From DAOTUL01 sp034437435 (GTDB lineage Bacteria; Chloroflexota; Anaerolineae; Aggregatilineales; Phototrophicaceae): DNA of 8,669 bases. Under the pieces are notes generated by a model that ran no database searches, was not told where the DNA came from, and saw nothing but the letters and a program-made list of their open reading frames with translations. The number at the start of each line of letters is the position of its first letter. The stretch's first letter is position 1. Shown here one piece after another: positions 1 to 5,904 of this stretch. Made by a program: the position numbers and the translations under genes. Location: NCBI GenBank assembly GCA_964417785.1, contig CAYQJO010000186.1, positions 1 through 8,669 of the forward strand. The letters run 5' to 3'.

Positions 1-97
1 TCCGCACACCGCCGCCGAGCTTGACCTGGAGCAAATCTGGCATATGGTCGATGATTTGATCGAAGCACACGGCGACTGGCTCCCGGCGTATGTGTAG
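1..97 (+). CDS. C-terminal fragment of a probable family 4 glycosidase (alpha-galactosidase/alpha-glucosidase/alpha-galacturonidase type)
   Basis: The start lies outside the window. Codons run from base 2 to the TAG at 95-97 and give 31 residues. The readable tail includes HTAAELDLEQIW, then MVDDLIEAHGDW and LPAYV. From memory, GH4 enzymes end in a similar way: a TAA(E/V)-type segment, an (E/Q)IW-(M/A)-(V/C)D(D/E)L helix, an EAH(G/K)D segment and a short LP tail. GH4 enzymes are cytoplasmic, NAD+- and metal-dependent glycosidases that cleave by oxidation and elimination. The active site is not in view, so the substrate cannot be told. The neighbouring glycosidases fit the call. The stop codon lies inside a dispersed repeat that begins at base 94, so the repeat sets the C-terminus. 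A different protein with a similar terminal helix cannot be excluded. Confidence 0.55.
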   Translation, partial: PHTAAELDLEQIWHMVDDLIEAHGDWLPAYV

Positions 98-128
98 GGG
101 ACGGCCCGCGTGCCGTCCCGTTGGGGTG
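94..128 (+). repeat. Palindromic intergenic repeat, copy 1 (GGGACGGC stem-loop)
   Basis: A perfect 8-bp inverted repeat has arms GGGACGGC at 98-105 and GCCGTCCC at 112-119, with a six-base loop CCGCGT. The whole stretch 94-128 matches 1668-1702 with a single mismatch (121 against 1695), so the two are copies of one 35-bp element. A diverged copy with the same stem lies at 5645-5671 in the opposite orientation. No T-run follows, so it is not a classical intrinsic terminator. The copy begins inside the last codon of the upstream gene and supplies its TAG stop. Confidence 0.85.
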
Positions 129-144
129 TTACGGATTATTCTTA

Positions 145-195
145 CCTCACCCCCCGGCCCCCTCTCCATAGCATCGGAGAGGGGTTGGGGTGAGG
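145..195 (+). repeat. Long interrupted hairpin repeat (CCTCACCCC...GGGGTGAGG)
   Basis: Two nested 9-bp stems are visible. The outer arms are CCTCACCCC at 145-153 and GGGGTGAGG at 187-195. The inner arms are CCCCTCTCC at 159-167 and GGAGAGGGG at 176-184. An asymmetric internal loop separates them (CCGGC against TT), and the apical loop is ATAGCATC. Only 23 bases lie between this hairpin and the ATG of the next gene. It contains the same blocks (CTCACCCC, CCCCTCTCC, GGAGAGGGG) as the larger structure at 7404-7497, so the two appear to belong to one family of intergenic repeats. There is no U-tract, so a simple terminator role is unlikely. Confidence 0.8.
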
Positions 196-202
196 TCTAA
201 AA

Positions 203-210
203 AAGGAGAG
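203..210 (+). promoter_or_regulatory. Ribosome binding site of the DUF5060 glycosidase
   Basis: AAGGAGAG lies 8 bases before the ATG at 219. It is a strong Shine-Dalgarno match and fixes this start. It comes immediately after the hairpin repeat at 145-195, so folding of that repeat would place a stem close to the site. Confidence 0.8.
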
Positions 211-218
211 TCACACAT

Positions 219-1661
219 ATGGTCGAAAAATGGGGTATCTTTGAGGCCGAGTTCACCGGTCCCGGCGGTGGCAATCCATTTATGGATGTAGAATTCGGGG
301 CGGTGTTCACGTATAAGCACCGCAAAATCGACGTGGACGGTTTCTACGACGGCGACGGCGTGTACCGGGTGCGCTTCATGCCCGATGTCGAAGGCGAATG
401 GACCTATACCACGCGCAGCAGCAGCGCCGATCTGGATGGCAAGACCGGCGCGTTCACCTGTGAACCGCCATCAGCGGGCAATCATGGCCCGGTGGGCGTT
501 CACAACACCTACCATTTTCAATATGCCGACGGCACGCCCTATTTCCAGGTCGGCACCACCTGCTACGTGTGGAATCACCAGGGCGAGGCGCTGGAAGCAC
601 AGACGCTCAAGACGCTGGCGGCGGCACCCTTCAACAAGATGCGCATGTGCGTCTTTCCCAAGCATTACACCTACAACCAGAACGAGCCGGATTACTACCC
701 GTATGAAGGCACGCCGCTGACGGATTGGGACTTCACCCGCTTCAACCCGGCGCACTTCCGCCACCTGGAACAGCGCGTGCAGGATTTGATGGACCTGGGG
801 ATCGAGGCCGACATCATCGTCTTCCACCCCTATGACCGCTGGGGCTTCGCCGAGATGCCGCCGGAAGCCGACGACCACTATCTGCGCTATCTGGTGGCGC
901 GGCTGGCGGCCTTCCGCAATGTGTGGTGGTCGCTGGCGAACGAATTCGATTTCATGGGGGCCAAATCCGAGAGCGATTGGGACCGCTTCTTCCAGATCAT
1001 CCAGGCGCACGACCCCTACCAGCGTTTGCGCTCGGTCCACAACGGGCGGCTGATGTACGATCACGCCAAACCCTGGGTGACGCATTGCAGCATCCAGCGC
1101 TGGGAATTCGACAATATCCCGACGTGGCGCGAGCAGTATAAGAAGCCGGTGGTCATCGACGAGAGCGGCTATGAGGGCAATATTCCGCAGGGATGGGGCA
1201 ACAACTCGGCGCAGTTGATGGTGCAGCGCTTCTGGCATGCGGCGTCTCGCGGCGGGTATGCCGGTCATGGCGAGACCTATCTGCACCCGGACGACGTGCT
1301 GTGGTGGTCTAAAGGCGGCGTGCTGCACGGCGAGAGTCCGGCGCGGATCGCGTTCTTCCGCCAGATCATGGACGAGATGCCGCCGTACACGCTGGAACGC
1401 ACGGAAGCGTCACGGCAGGCGGTCGGCAATCAGGGTGTGGGCGTGCCGGGGAAAGCCTTCCTGGTGTATTACGGCAGCCAGCAGCCAGCGCGGATGACGT
1501 ATCATCTGCCGGAGGGGGCCGATTACACGGTGGACATCATCGACACCTGGGGCATGACCATCACGCGGCGCGACGGCACGGTCGCCGGCGAGGTGACCAT
1601 CGACCTGCCGGGTGTGCCGTTTGTGGCGGTGCGGTTAGCGGCGGACAGGCACGATGGTTGA
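219..1661 (+). CDS. Putative glycoside hydrolase, DUF5060 N-terminal domain plus clan-A-like TIM barrel (DUF4038/DUF5605 type)
   Basis: This 480-residue protein has no signal peptide, so it is probably cytoplasmic. Residues about 3-75 look like the beta-sandwich DUF5060 domain (YRVRFMPDVEGEWTY is typical). Residues about 95-375 form a TIM-barrel-like region that begins at FQVGTTCYVWNHQ. Two likely catalytic acids stand out. E242, in WWSLANEFDF, has the Asn-Glu pattern of clan GH-A acid/bases. E315, in PVVIDESGYEGN, sits where the nucleophile is expected. Residues about 405-475 look like the C-terminal DUF5605 beta domain. The ATG start is supported by AAGGAGAG at 203-210, with an 8-base spacer. 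Relatives are annotated only by DUF numbers, and the related DUF4038 group includes apiosidase-type enzymes, so a plant-polysaccharide side-chain substrate is plausible but unproven. It is convergent with the signalling operon and lies in the same direction as the upstream GH4-like gene. Confidence 0.85.
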   Translation: MVEKWGIFEAEFTGPGGGNPFMDVEFGAVFTYKHRKIDVDGFYDGDGVYRVRFMPDVEGEWTYTTRSSSADLDGKTGAFTCEPPSAGNHGPVGVHNTYHFQYADGTPYFQVGTTCYVWNHQGEALEAQTLKTLAAAPFNKMRMCVFPKHYTYNQNEPDYYPYEGTPLTDWDFTRFNPAHFRHLEQRVQDLMDLGIEADIIVFHPYDRWGFAEMPPEADDHYLRYLVARLAAFRNVWWSLANEFDFMGAKSESDWDRFFQIIQAHDPYQRLRSVHNGRLMYDHAKPWVTHCSIQRWEFDNIPTWREQYKKPVVIDESGYEGNIPQGWGNNSAQLMVQRFWHAASRGGYAGHGETYLHPDDVLWWSKGGVLHGESPARIAFFRQIMDEMPPYTLERTEASRQAVGNQGVGVPGKAFLVYYGSQQPARMTYHLPEGADYTVDIIDTWGMTITRRDGTVAGEVTIDLPGVPFVAVRLAADRHDG

Positions 1662-1667
1662 TTGTGC

Positions 1668-1702
1668 GTAGGGGACGGCCCGCGTGCCGTCCCGATGGGG
1701 TG
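1668..1702 (+). repeat. Palindromic intergenic repeat, copy 2, between convergent genes
   Basis: This copy has the same stem as copy 1: GGGACGGC at 1672-1679, loop CCGCGT, GCCGTCCC at 1686-1693. It matches copy 1 over 35 bases with one mismatch. It fills most of the 50-base gap between the stop of the DUF5060 glycosidase (1661) and the stop of the second response regulator (1712, minus strand). A near-symmetric hairpin between two converging genes could slow transcription from both sides. Neither strand has a T-run after the stem, so calling it an intrinsic terminator would be overreach. Confidence 0.85.
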
Positions 1703-1711
1703 AAATGCGAC

Positions 1712-2092
1712 CTACGGAATCACCCACACCGGCTTGCCGTCCAGGATGCGCTGCCAGTGGTCGGGGAAACGGGCGCTGTCCAGCGGTTTGCCCAGGAAGC
1801 CGTCGAATCTCCGGCGGCGAGCCTCGTTGATCTCGCTGATATGCGTGGTGTAGGCGATGAAGACCACGCCGTATGGCTGCCCCCCGCTTCGCAGCGCGGC
1901 AAACACGGTGTATCCGGATTGTCCCGGCATGCTCAGGTCGATGAACACGACGCGGGTCTGCGGCAGCATACCGCGCACCGCGTCCAGATCGACCGGCGGG
2001 GTTTCGACGACCACGCTCACATTTTCAGCCTGAAGCAGCCCGGTCAGAATTTCGGCGCTGATGAGGTCATCCTCGATGATGATTACCTGCAC
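1712..2092 (-). CDS. Single-domain response regulator (REC only), last gene of the signalling operon
   Basis: The product is 126 residues, the size of one receiver domain, with no output domain. The acidic pocket is E7-D8-D9 in VIIIEDDL. The phospho-acceptor is D52 in VVFIDLSMPG, the conserved Thr is T82 in FIAYTT, and the conserved Lys is K102 in LGKPLD. All positions needed for phosphorylation are therefore present. The start is GTG at 2092-2090, with GGAGG at 2103-2099 and a 6-base spacer. The Shine-Dalgarno sequence lies inside the end of the HEAT gene, and only two bases separate that gene's TAA from this GTG, so translation is probably coupled. The C-terminal tail (GKPLD, then FPD, RIL and VW near the end) is shared with the other receiver of the operon. 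The phospho-donor is presumably the kinase at 3060-5387. With no effector domain it must act through a protein partner or as a phosphate sink. Confidence 0.9.
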   Translation of the reverse strand: MQVIIIEDDLISAEILTGLLQAENVSVVVETPPVDLDAVRGMLPQTRVVFIDLSMPGQSGYTVFAALRSGGQPYGVVFIAYTTHISEINEARRRRFDGFLGKPLDSARFPDHWQRILDGKPVWVIP

Positions 2093-2094
2093 GG

Positions 2095-2652
2095 TTAACC
2101 TCCACGCAGCCGCCGGAGCGCAACGGTTGCTTTGTCGCGTACATGGTGGTCGGCATGATCGACATAGCGCTCGATGGCGGAGGCGGCCACCGGGTCAGCG
2201 AGCAGGCCGAGCGCCTCGATGATGGTGTAGATCACCATGGCCGAGTCGGCCTCATCCAGCGCCCGCAGCAGCGGATCGACCGCCGCCGGGTCGCCGATCT
2301 GGCCCAATGCCACCACCAGACTCACGCGCACGGTCGGCGTTTCGGCGTCCAGCCGCGCAATCAAGGCCGGGACGGCGCAGGCGTCGCCCAGTCTGGCGAG
2401 AGCCTGCGCGACCGCCTGCCGCACCAGCGGATTCTCCGCCGCCAGTGAGGCGATCAACGGGTCACAGGCGCGGGTGTCGCCGATCTCGGCCAGGACCTTC
2501 GCCGCCAGCCGTGCGCCGTGCGGGCGTCCGGCACGCAGTTCCGCGATCAAATCATCGACCGCCGCCGGTCCCAGCGCCAGCAGTTGCGCCTGCGCGGTTT
2601 GTCGTGTGGGCAGGTCTTTGCTGTTGAGTGCGTGTACCCAGTCTGTGATCAT
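2095..2652 (-). CDS. HEAT-repeat (PBS lyase HEAT-like) protein between two response regulators
   Basis: The 185-residue protein consists almost entirely of about five helical repeats of roughly 30 residues. The repeated signature is GD-x-x-A-x-x-PLI-x-x-L, seen in GDTRACDPLIASL, GDACAVPALIARL and GDPAAVDPLLRAL. There is no signal peptide or membrane segment. Such repeats form alpha-solenoids used for protein-protein contact. Related HEAT-like repeats occur in phycobilin lyases, but nothing here points to bilin chemistry. The ATG at 2652 has no convincing Shine-Dalgarno sequence. It starts four bases after the TAA of the preceding receiver gene, and an in-frame TGA just upstream rules out extension, so translational coupling is likely. 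Its position between two output-less receivers suggests it binds one or both of them, which is inference from gene order. Confidence 0.85.
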   Translation of the reverse strand: MITDWVHALNSKDLPTRQTAQAQLLALGPAAVDDLIAELRAGRPHGARLAAKVLAEIGDTRACDPLIASLAAENPLVRQAVAQALARLGDACAVPALIARLDAETPTVRVSLVVALGQIGDPAAVDPLLRALDEADSAMVIYTIIEALGLLADPVAASAIERYVDHADHHVRDKATVALRRLRGG

Positions 2653-2656
2653 GGTA

Positions 2657-3058
2657 TTACGTCACATGCCACACTTCTTCGCCCCGGAGGATACGCTCCA
2701 CCAGATCAGGAAACACCAGTTGATCCAGCGGCTTGCCGATGCCACCGTTGAACCCGGCGGATTTCAGGCGCGAGACCTCCTCGTTCATCACACTGGCGGT
2801 GATGGCGATCACGGCGGTGGCGCGATACGCCGGATGTTCGCGCAGCATCTTCAGCACTTCGAACCCGTCGTAAGGGGCAATGTGGATGTCCAGCAAAATC
2901 ACATTTGGGGCCGGTGCCAGTGCATCCAGCCGCGCCGCAAAATTGGCGCTGTCCTCAAACAGATGCAAATGCGGGTAGCCCAGCGCCTCGACCAGCAGCA
3001 TTTGCATAATCTCCCGGCTGAGCGGTTCATCCTCGACATATAGAAAAACAGGTTCCAC
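2657..3058 (-). CDS. Single-domain response regulator (REC only), second gene of the signalling operon
   Basis: The product is 133 residues: one receiver domain and no effector. The acidic pocket is E9-D10-E11 in LYVEDEP, the phospho-acceptor is D57 in NVILLDIH, and the conserved Thr/Lys pair is T87 (IAITAS) and K109 (IGKPLD). The open frame extends upstream to 3226, but those extra residues are the kinase gene read in another frame. The right start is GTG at 3058-3056: GGAGG at 3069-3065 is spaced by 6 bases, the domain begins at once, and the start falls one base after the kinase's TAG. The usual M-P after the phospho-Asp is replaced here (DIHIAPYDG). The stop is four bases before the HEAT gene. 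The C-terminal tail resembles that of the receiver at 1712-2092. It is a likely direct partner of the kinase. Confidence 0.9.
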   Translation of the reverse strand: MEPVFLYVEDEPLSREIMQMLLVEALGYPHLHLFEDSANFAARLDALAPAPNVILLDIHIAPYDGFEVLKMLREHPAYRATAVIAITASVMNEEVSRLKSAGFNGGIGKPLDQLVFPDLVERILRGEEVWHVT

Positions 3059-3059
3059 G

Positions 3060-5387
3060 CTATACCTCCTCCATTTCGTCCGCCATCGTTTGCAGCAGGC
3101 GGACAGACGCCACCGGTAGTTCGACAAAAAAGGTGGCACCGGTACCCGGTTCGCTTTCCAACCACAGGCGTCCATCGTGTGCCTCCACCAGCCGCAGGCT
3201 GATCGGCAGGCCCAGACCGGTCCCACCCTGGGTCAGGCCGGGGGTGGTCTGGCGGAATGGTTGGAAGATCAAATTGAAGTCCTCGGCGGCGATGCCCGGT
3301 CCGGTGTCCTGCACCGTAATGTACACCGTCTCCCCTCTATTCTCGGCACGAACCGTCACCGTGCCGTGCTGGGTGAACTTGCAGGCATTGCTGATCAGAT
3401 TGAGCAGCACCTGGCGCAAGCGCCGCCGGTCACCGACCAGCAGCGGCAGATCGGGCGCGATATGGCTCACCAGCGTCACCGGCTTGCCAGCCAGCAACGA
3501 GTCGGCGGTCGCCAGCACCGTCGCGAGTTCCTCTTTCAGGTCCACGTCGGCTTCGACAAACAGATGCAGCATATCGGCTTCGATCTTGGTAATATCGAGC
3601 ATATCGTTAATCAGCGACAGCAGGTGCTTGCTACTGGCGAGCGCCTTATTCAGCTTATCCACCTGACGCTCGTTCACCGGCCCCAGCATACCATTGGCGA
3701 CGAACTGCGTGAAGTTCAGAACGGCGTTCATCGGCGTGCGCAGTTCGTGGCTCATACTGGCGAGAAACTGGCTTTTCATCCTGTCGAGTTCGCGCAGTTC
3801 CTCGGCCATCCGCACCTGACGGGCGTAAAGCTGCGCGTTGCGCACCGCCACCGCCATCTGGTCGGCCAGTGACACCAGCACCCGCTTATCTTCACCGTCG
3901 AAGCGGTGCGGCTGCTCCGATTGCAAATCCAGGACACCGATCAACTTGTTACCGATCATCATCGGCAGCGCGGCCATCGACCGGGTGGTTTCGGGCCGCC
4001 GCACACAGGTGCAGCCGTTCAGTATATGCTGATCGTCTGAGAACATCGGCTTCTTGAGCGTGGCACACTCCGCCAGCACACAGTCGGGTTTATCCACCGG
4101 GATGGGGCGAGCATCGCGGTCTTCACCGGCGACAGCCACCATATTCAGGGGGCCGTCATCGTTGTAAAGCCATACCGCCACCTGGAGCAGGCCAAAACGG
4201 CGGCGCGTCTCGTCCGCGATCAATGGCAGCAGTTCATCAATATCGAGCGTGGTGGTCGCCTCGCGGGCCACCTTCGCCCCGATTTCGACATCGCGTGTGC
4301 GGGCGGCGATGCGGTCTTCCAGGTGATCGATGGAATGGCGAAGCTGGTGTGTCATGCTGTTGAAGGCCAGGGCAAGCTGCCCGATCTCGTCGCTGCGTCC
4401 GACATGGGTCTCCATATCCAGATCACCGGCGGCGATGCGGGCGGCCTTATCGGCCAGGTCTTCCAGCGGCGCACTGACCGAGCGCGAGACATAGCGCAGC
4501 GTCAGCGCTGCGACCACGCCCGCCGCCAGCAGTGCAATGAGCGCACTGGCCGCGATGACCACCAGCGAACCGCCAATGGTTTCGCCCAGTGGCTGCTCCG
4601 CCAGCAGCACCAATCCTATATCGGGCAGCCAGTGGTAGGCCCCCAGCACCCAGTCCGGGTTGCGGTAGATGTGCCAGCCGTATTCGCCATCCAGCGCCCG
4701 CCGGTACCCGTCACTGTCAACCTGGATGGATTTATCGCCGGTGACCGGCTGGCCGTGTGTATCCACCACATAGGTACGGCTGGCGCTGCTCATATTGGCG
4801 CGTTCGCCCATGATGGCGTCCAATCGATCCAGATCGACCCATCCCACCAGCACGAAGTCATGGCCGTTGACCGTCATGGGCTGATAGACCAGGATACCGG
4901 CCACGCGACCATCTAAAGTCAGCATTTCGTGATCGCGGGTTTCGCCGGAGAAGTAGGCGGTCGCCTGGAAGCTCATCCCACTGAACGCCCCGGCGCTCTG
5001 GACCAGGATACGCCCGCTGTTGTCCGTCAGATAGTAGAAGCGGAAGCGCTGCGAGCGGGCCTGCTGGTCGGTGAAGAACACCCGAATGCGATTCTCGCTG
5101 TCACTGCGCAGCGCGGGAAAATCCTGGATAGAAAGCTGCCATCGTGAAACCAATGATTCGGACGCATCCGCCAGCAGCCCCATCTCCACGCTGAGATCAT
5201 CCAGCCAGCGACCCACCTGGGCCGACTTGAGCGTCGCCACCGACTCCAACTGCCGTGCTGACAGCACGACCGTCGTCTGGATGTTGTAGAGCATATTCAG
5301 GGTGTTGATGATGAAACCGGCCACCAGTGTCGCTGCCACCACAGCCAGTGCCAACCGGGTACGGATGCTGTTCCATGTTGAAGGCAT
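3060..5387 (-). CDS. Membrane sensor histidine kinase: Cache-like sensor, HAMP, GAF, HisKA, HATPase
   Basis: The 775 residues read in order as follows: TM1 at about 11-33; an extracytoplasmic domain of about 240 residues resembling dCache (TYVVDTHGQPV and VLGAYHWLPDIGLVLLAEQPL are typical); TM2 at about 273-297; HAMP at about 296-349; GAF at about 370-515; then HisKA with phospho-His H547 in SHELRTP. The ATP-binding domain has N667 in the N-box (NLISNACKFT), D694 in the G1 box DTGPGIA and the G2 box GGTGLGL from 721. All motifs for autophosphorylation are intact, and there is no fused receiver. Four of only five cysteines in the protein cluster in the GAF domain: C436, C441, C459 and C461. 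The ATG at 5387 has only weak Shine-Dalgarno support, but no in-frame start lies between it and an upstream TAA. The ligand is unknown; a sugar-related signal would be inference from the neighbours. Confidence 0.93.
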   Translation of the reverse strand: MPSTWNSIRTRLALAVVAATLVAGFIINTLNMLYNIQTTVVLSARQLESVATLKSAQVGRWLDDLSVEMGLLADASESLVSRWQLSIQDFPALRSDSENRIRVFFTDQQARSQRFRFYYLTDNSGRILVQSAGAFSGMSFQATAYFSGETRDHEMLTLDGRVAGILVYQPMTVNGHDFVLVGWVDLDRLDAIMGERANMSSASRTYVVDTHGQPVTGDKSIQVDSDGYRRALDGEYGWHIYRNPDWVLGAYHWLPDIGLVLLAEQPLGETIGGSLVVIAASALIALLAAGVVAALTLRYVSRSVSAPLEDLADKAARIAAGDLDMETHVGRSDEIGQLALAFNSMTHQLRHSIDHLEDRIAARTRDVEIGAKVAREATTTLDIDELLPLIADETRRRFGLLQVAVWLYNDDGPLNMVAVAGEDRDARPIPVDKPDCVLAECATLKKPMFSDDQHILNGCTCVRRPETTRSMAALPMMIGNKLIGVLDLQSEQPHRFDGEDKRVLVSLADQMAVAVRNAQLYARQVRMAEELRELDRMKSQFLASMSHELRTPMNAVLNFTQFVANGMLGPVNERQVDKLNKALASSKHLLSLINDMLDITKIEADMLHLFVEADVDLKEELATVLATADSLLAGKPVTLVSHIAPDLPLLVGDRRRLRQVLLNLISNACKFTQHGTVTVRAENRGETVYITVQDTGPGIAAEDFNLIFQPFRQTTPGLTQGGTGLGLPISLRLVEAHDGRLWLESEPGTGATFFVELPVASVRLLQTMADEMEEV

Positions 5388-5419
5388 TCTGCCGAACTCA
5401 CGCTTCGTCTCTCCTACTT

Positions 5420-5425
5420 ATTATA
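5420..5425 (-). promoter_or_regulatory. Probable -10 box of the kinase operon promoter
   Basis: On the minus strand the sequence reads TATAAT, a perfect sigma70-type -10 box, 33 to 38 bases before the kinase ATG. This would give a leader of about 25 bases. At a normal spacing the -35 position is weak (around TGCTTT), so either the promoter needs an activator or the match is partly fortuitous. An AGGAGAG sequence lies near the expected transcription start, too far from the ATG to serve as a normal ribosome binding site. This is the only clear promoter candidate for the four-gene operon. Confidence 0.5.
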
Positions 5426-5500
5426 GGCAGGTTTGGCCTGTTAAAGCATTGAGGTCGGCAAGGCAATCGCTTCAAATCGAAATGTGGCTCAATTGATGTT

Positions 5501-5598
5501 TTGAACCGCTGAGACGCCAAGGATTTCTTCGTCAATTGTAAAAAACAGAGTAGGCTCTTTTTTGGAATCTTTGTGTTCTCTGCGCCTCTGCGGTTCAA
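5501..5598. repeat. MITE-like element with imperfect terminal inverted repeats (TTGAACCGC...GCGGTTCAA)
   Basis: The left end reads TTGAACCGCTGAGACGCC. The right end, on the other strand, reads TTGAACCGCAGAGGCGC. The first nine bases are identical, and most of the next eight match. About 60 bases of AT-rich sequence lie between the arms. There is no room for a transposase gene, so this is either a non-autonomous element or a decayed repeat. Sequences built on CCGCAGAG(G/A)CGCAGAG recur in many environmental bacterial genomes, which is recalled knowledge and not checked here. Confidence 0.6.
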
Positions 5599-5644
5599 GT
5601 AAGGCTTTTTCAGAAAGATACATAGCCCGGTACTCTACATTTCT

Positions 5645-5671
5645 GCGGACGGCAATAATGCCGTCCCTACC
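5645..5671 (-). repeat. Palindromic intergenic repeat, diverged copy 3
   Basis: The arms GGACGGC at 5647-5653 and GCCGTCC at 5660-5666 enclose the six-base loop AATAAT. Read on the minus strand, it starts GTAGGGACGGC, matching the GTAGGGGACGGC start of copies 1 and 2. Stem sequence and loop length are kept, but the loop sequence is different (AT-rich instead of CCGCGT). Conserved stem with a variable loop suggests the folded form, or the palindrome itself, is what is maintained. Confidence 0.7.
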
Positions 5672-5838
5672 CACAAACATGGGTTTTAGAATATAATCCG
5701 CAAGAAGAAAAGTCAGCAGGGAAAATACCACCCCCAGCCGGACCCGAACGGATGGCACCGGTAGTCTGCGCAGCATCGCCTATCAGCCCATATCGTATAT
5801 CTTGCTCTATCATAGCGCGAGTCGGGTTTTCCTGTTCC

Positions 5839-5867
5839 TTTACGTTTGCGCCGGGTTGCGTCATACT
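5839..5867 (+). promoter_or_regulatory. Possible sigma70 promoter of the GH43 gene
   Basis: TTTACG at 5839-5844 and CATACT at 5862-5867 are separated by 17 bases. Each matches four of six consensus positions. Initiation near 5874 would leave a leader of about 30 bases containing the AAGGAG ribosome binding site. The evidence is only a moderate consensus match at the right distance. Confidence 0.3.
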
Positions 5868-5893
5868 CTATAGAGGCAGGTCATTTGCAGCGC

Positions 5894-5899
5894 AAGGAG
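5894..5899 (+). promoter_or_regulatory. Ribosome binding site deciding the GH43 start
   Basis: AAGGAG is spaced by five bases from ATG 5905. It favours this start over the ATG at 5752, which would add 51 residues of non-family sequence. Confidence 0.8.
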
Positions 5900-5904
5900 T
5901 CCCG

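Larger units (their letters stand above)
5388..5904. other. 517-bp divergent intergenic region, no convincing gene
   Basis: This region separates the kinase operon (minus) from the GH43 gene (plus). It holds a -10 box for the operon, the inverted-repeat element at 5501-5598, the palindrome at 5645-5671 and a possible GH43 promoter near 5839-5867. A plus-strand TATAAT at 5692-5697 has no recognisable -35 partner. The stretch from 5430 to 5750 is more AT-rich than the flanking genes. Open frames crossing it on the minus strand translate the repeats and look like no known protein. I see no RNA gene in it. Confidence 0.7.

Noticed and set aside
471..1328. Minus-strand open frame of 285 codons
   Set aside because: It is antisense to the DUF5060 hydrolase, with no family motifs and no ribosome binding site noted.
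1668..1702. Bidirectional intrinsic terminator between the convergent genes
   Set aside because: The stem is strong, but neither strand has a T-run after it, and the same sequence occurs elsewhere as a repeat.
2237..3043. Plus-strand open frame of 268 codons
   Set aside because: It is antisense to the HEAT gene and the first receiver; low-complexity Ala/Ser/Arg-rich translation.
3059..3226. N-terminal extension of the first receiver to 189 residues
   Set aside because: The extra 56 residues are the kinase C-terminus read in another frame. The GTG at 3058 has a good ribosome binding site and starts directly at the receiver fold.
3177..3872. Plus-strand open frames at 3177-3872 and 4323-4916
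   Set aside because: Both are antisense to the kinase, whose motifs are continuous through these regions.
5489..5776. Small minus-strand protein of 95 residues with a hydrophobic start
   Set aside because: Most of it is a translation of the intergenic repeats at 5501-5598 and 5645-5671.
5752..5904. N-terminal extension of GH43 by 51 residues
   Set aside because: Its sequence resembles neither a signal peptide nor the family, and ATG 5905 has a well-spaced AAGGAG and begins at the conserved N-terminus.
5388..5904. CRISPR array or RNA gene in the longest gap
   Set aside because: There are no regularly spaced direct repeats and no tRNA-like cloverleaf; the repeats present are inverted and of different kinds.
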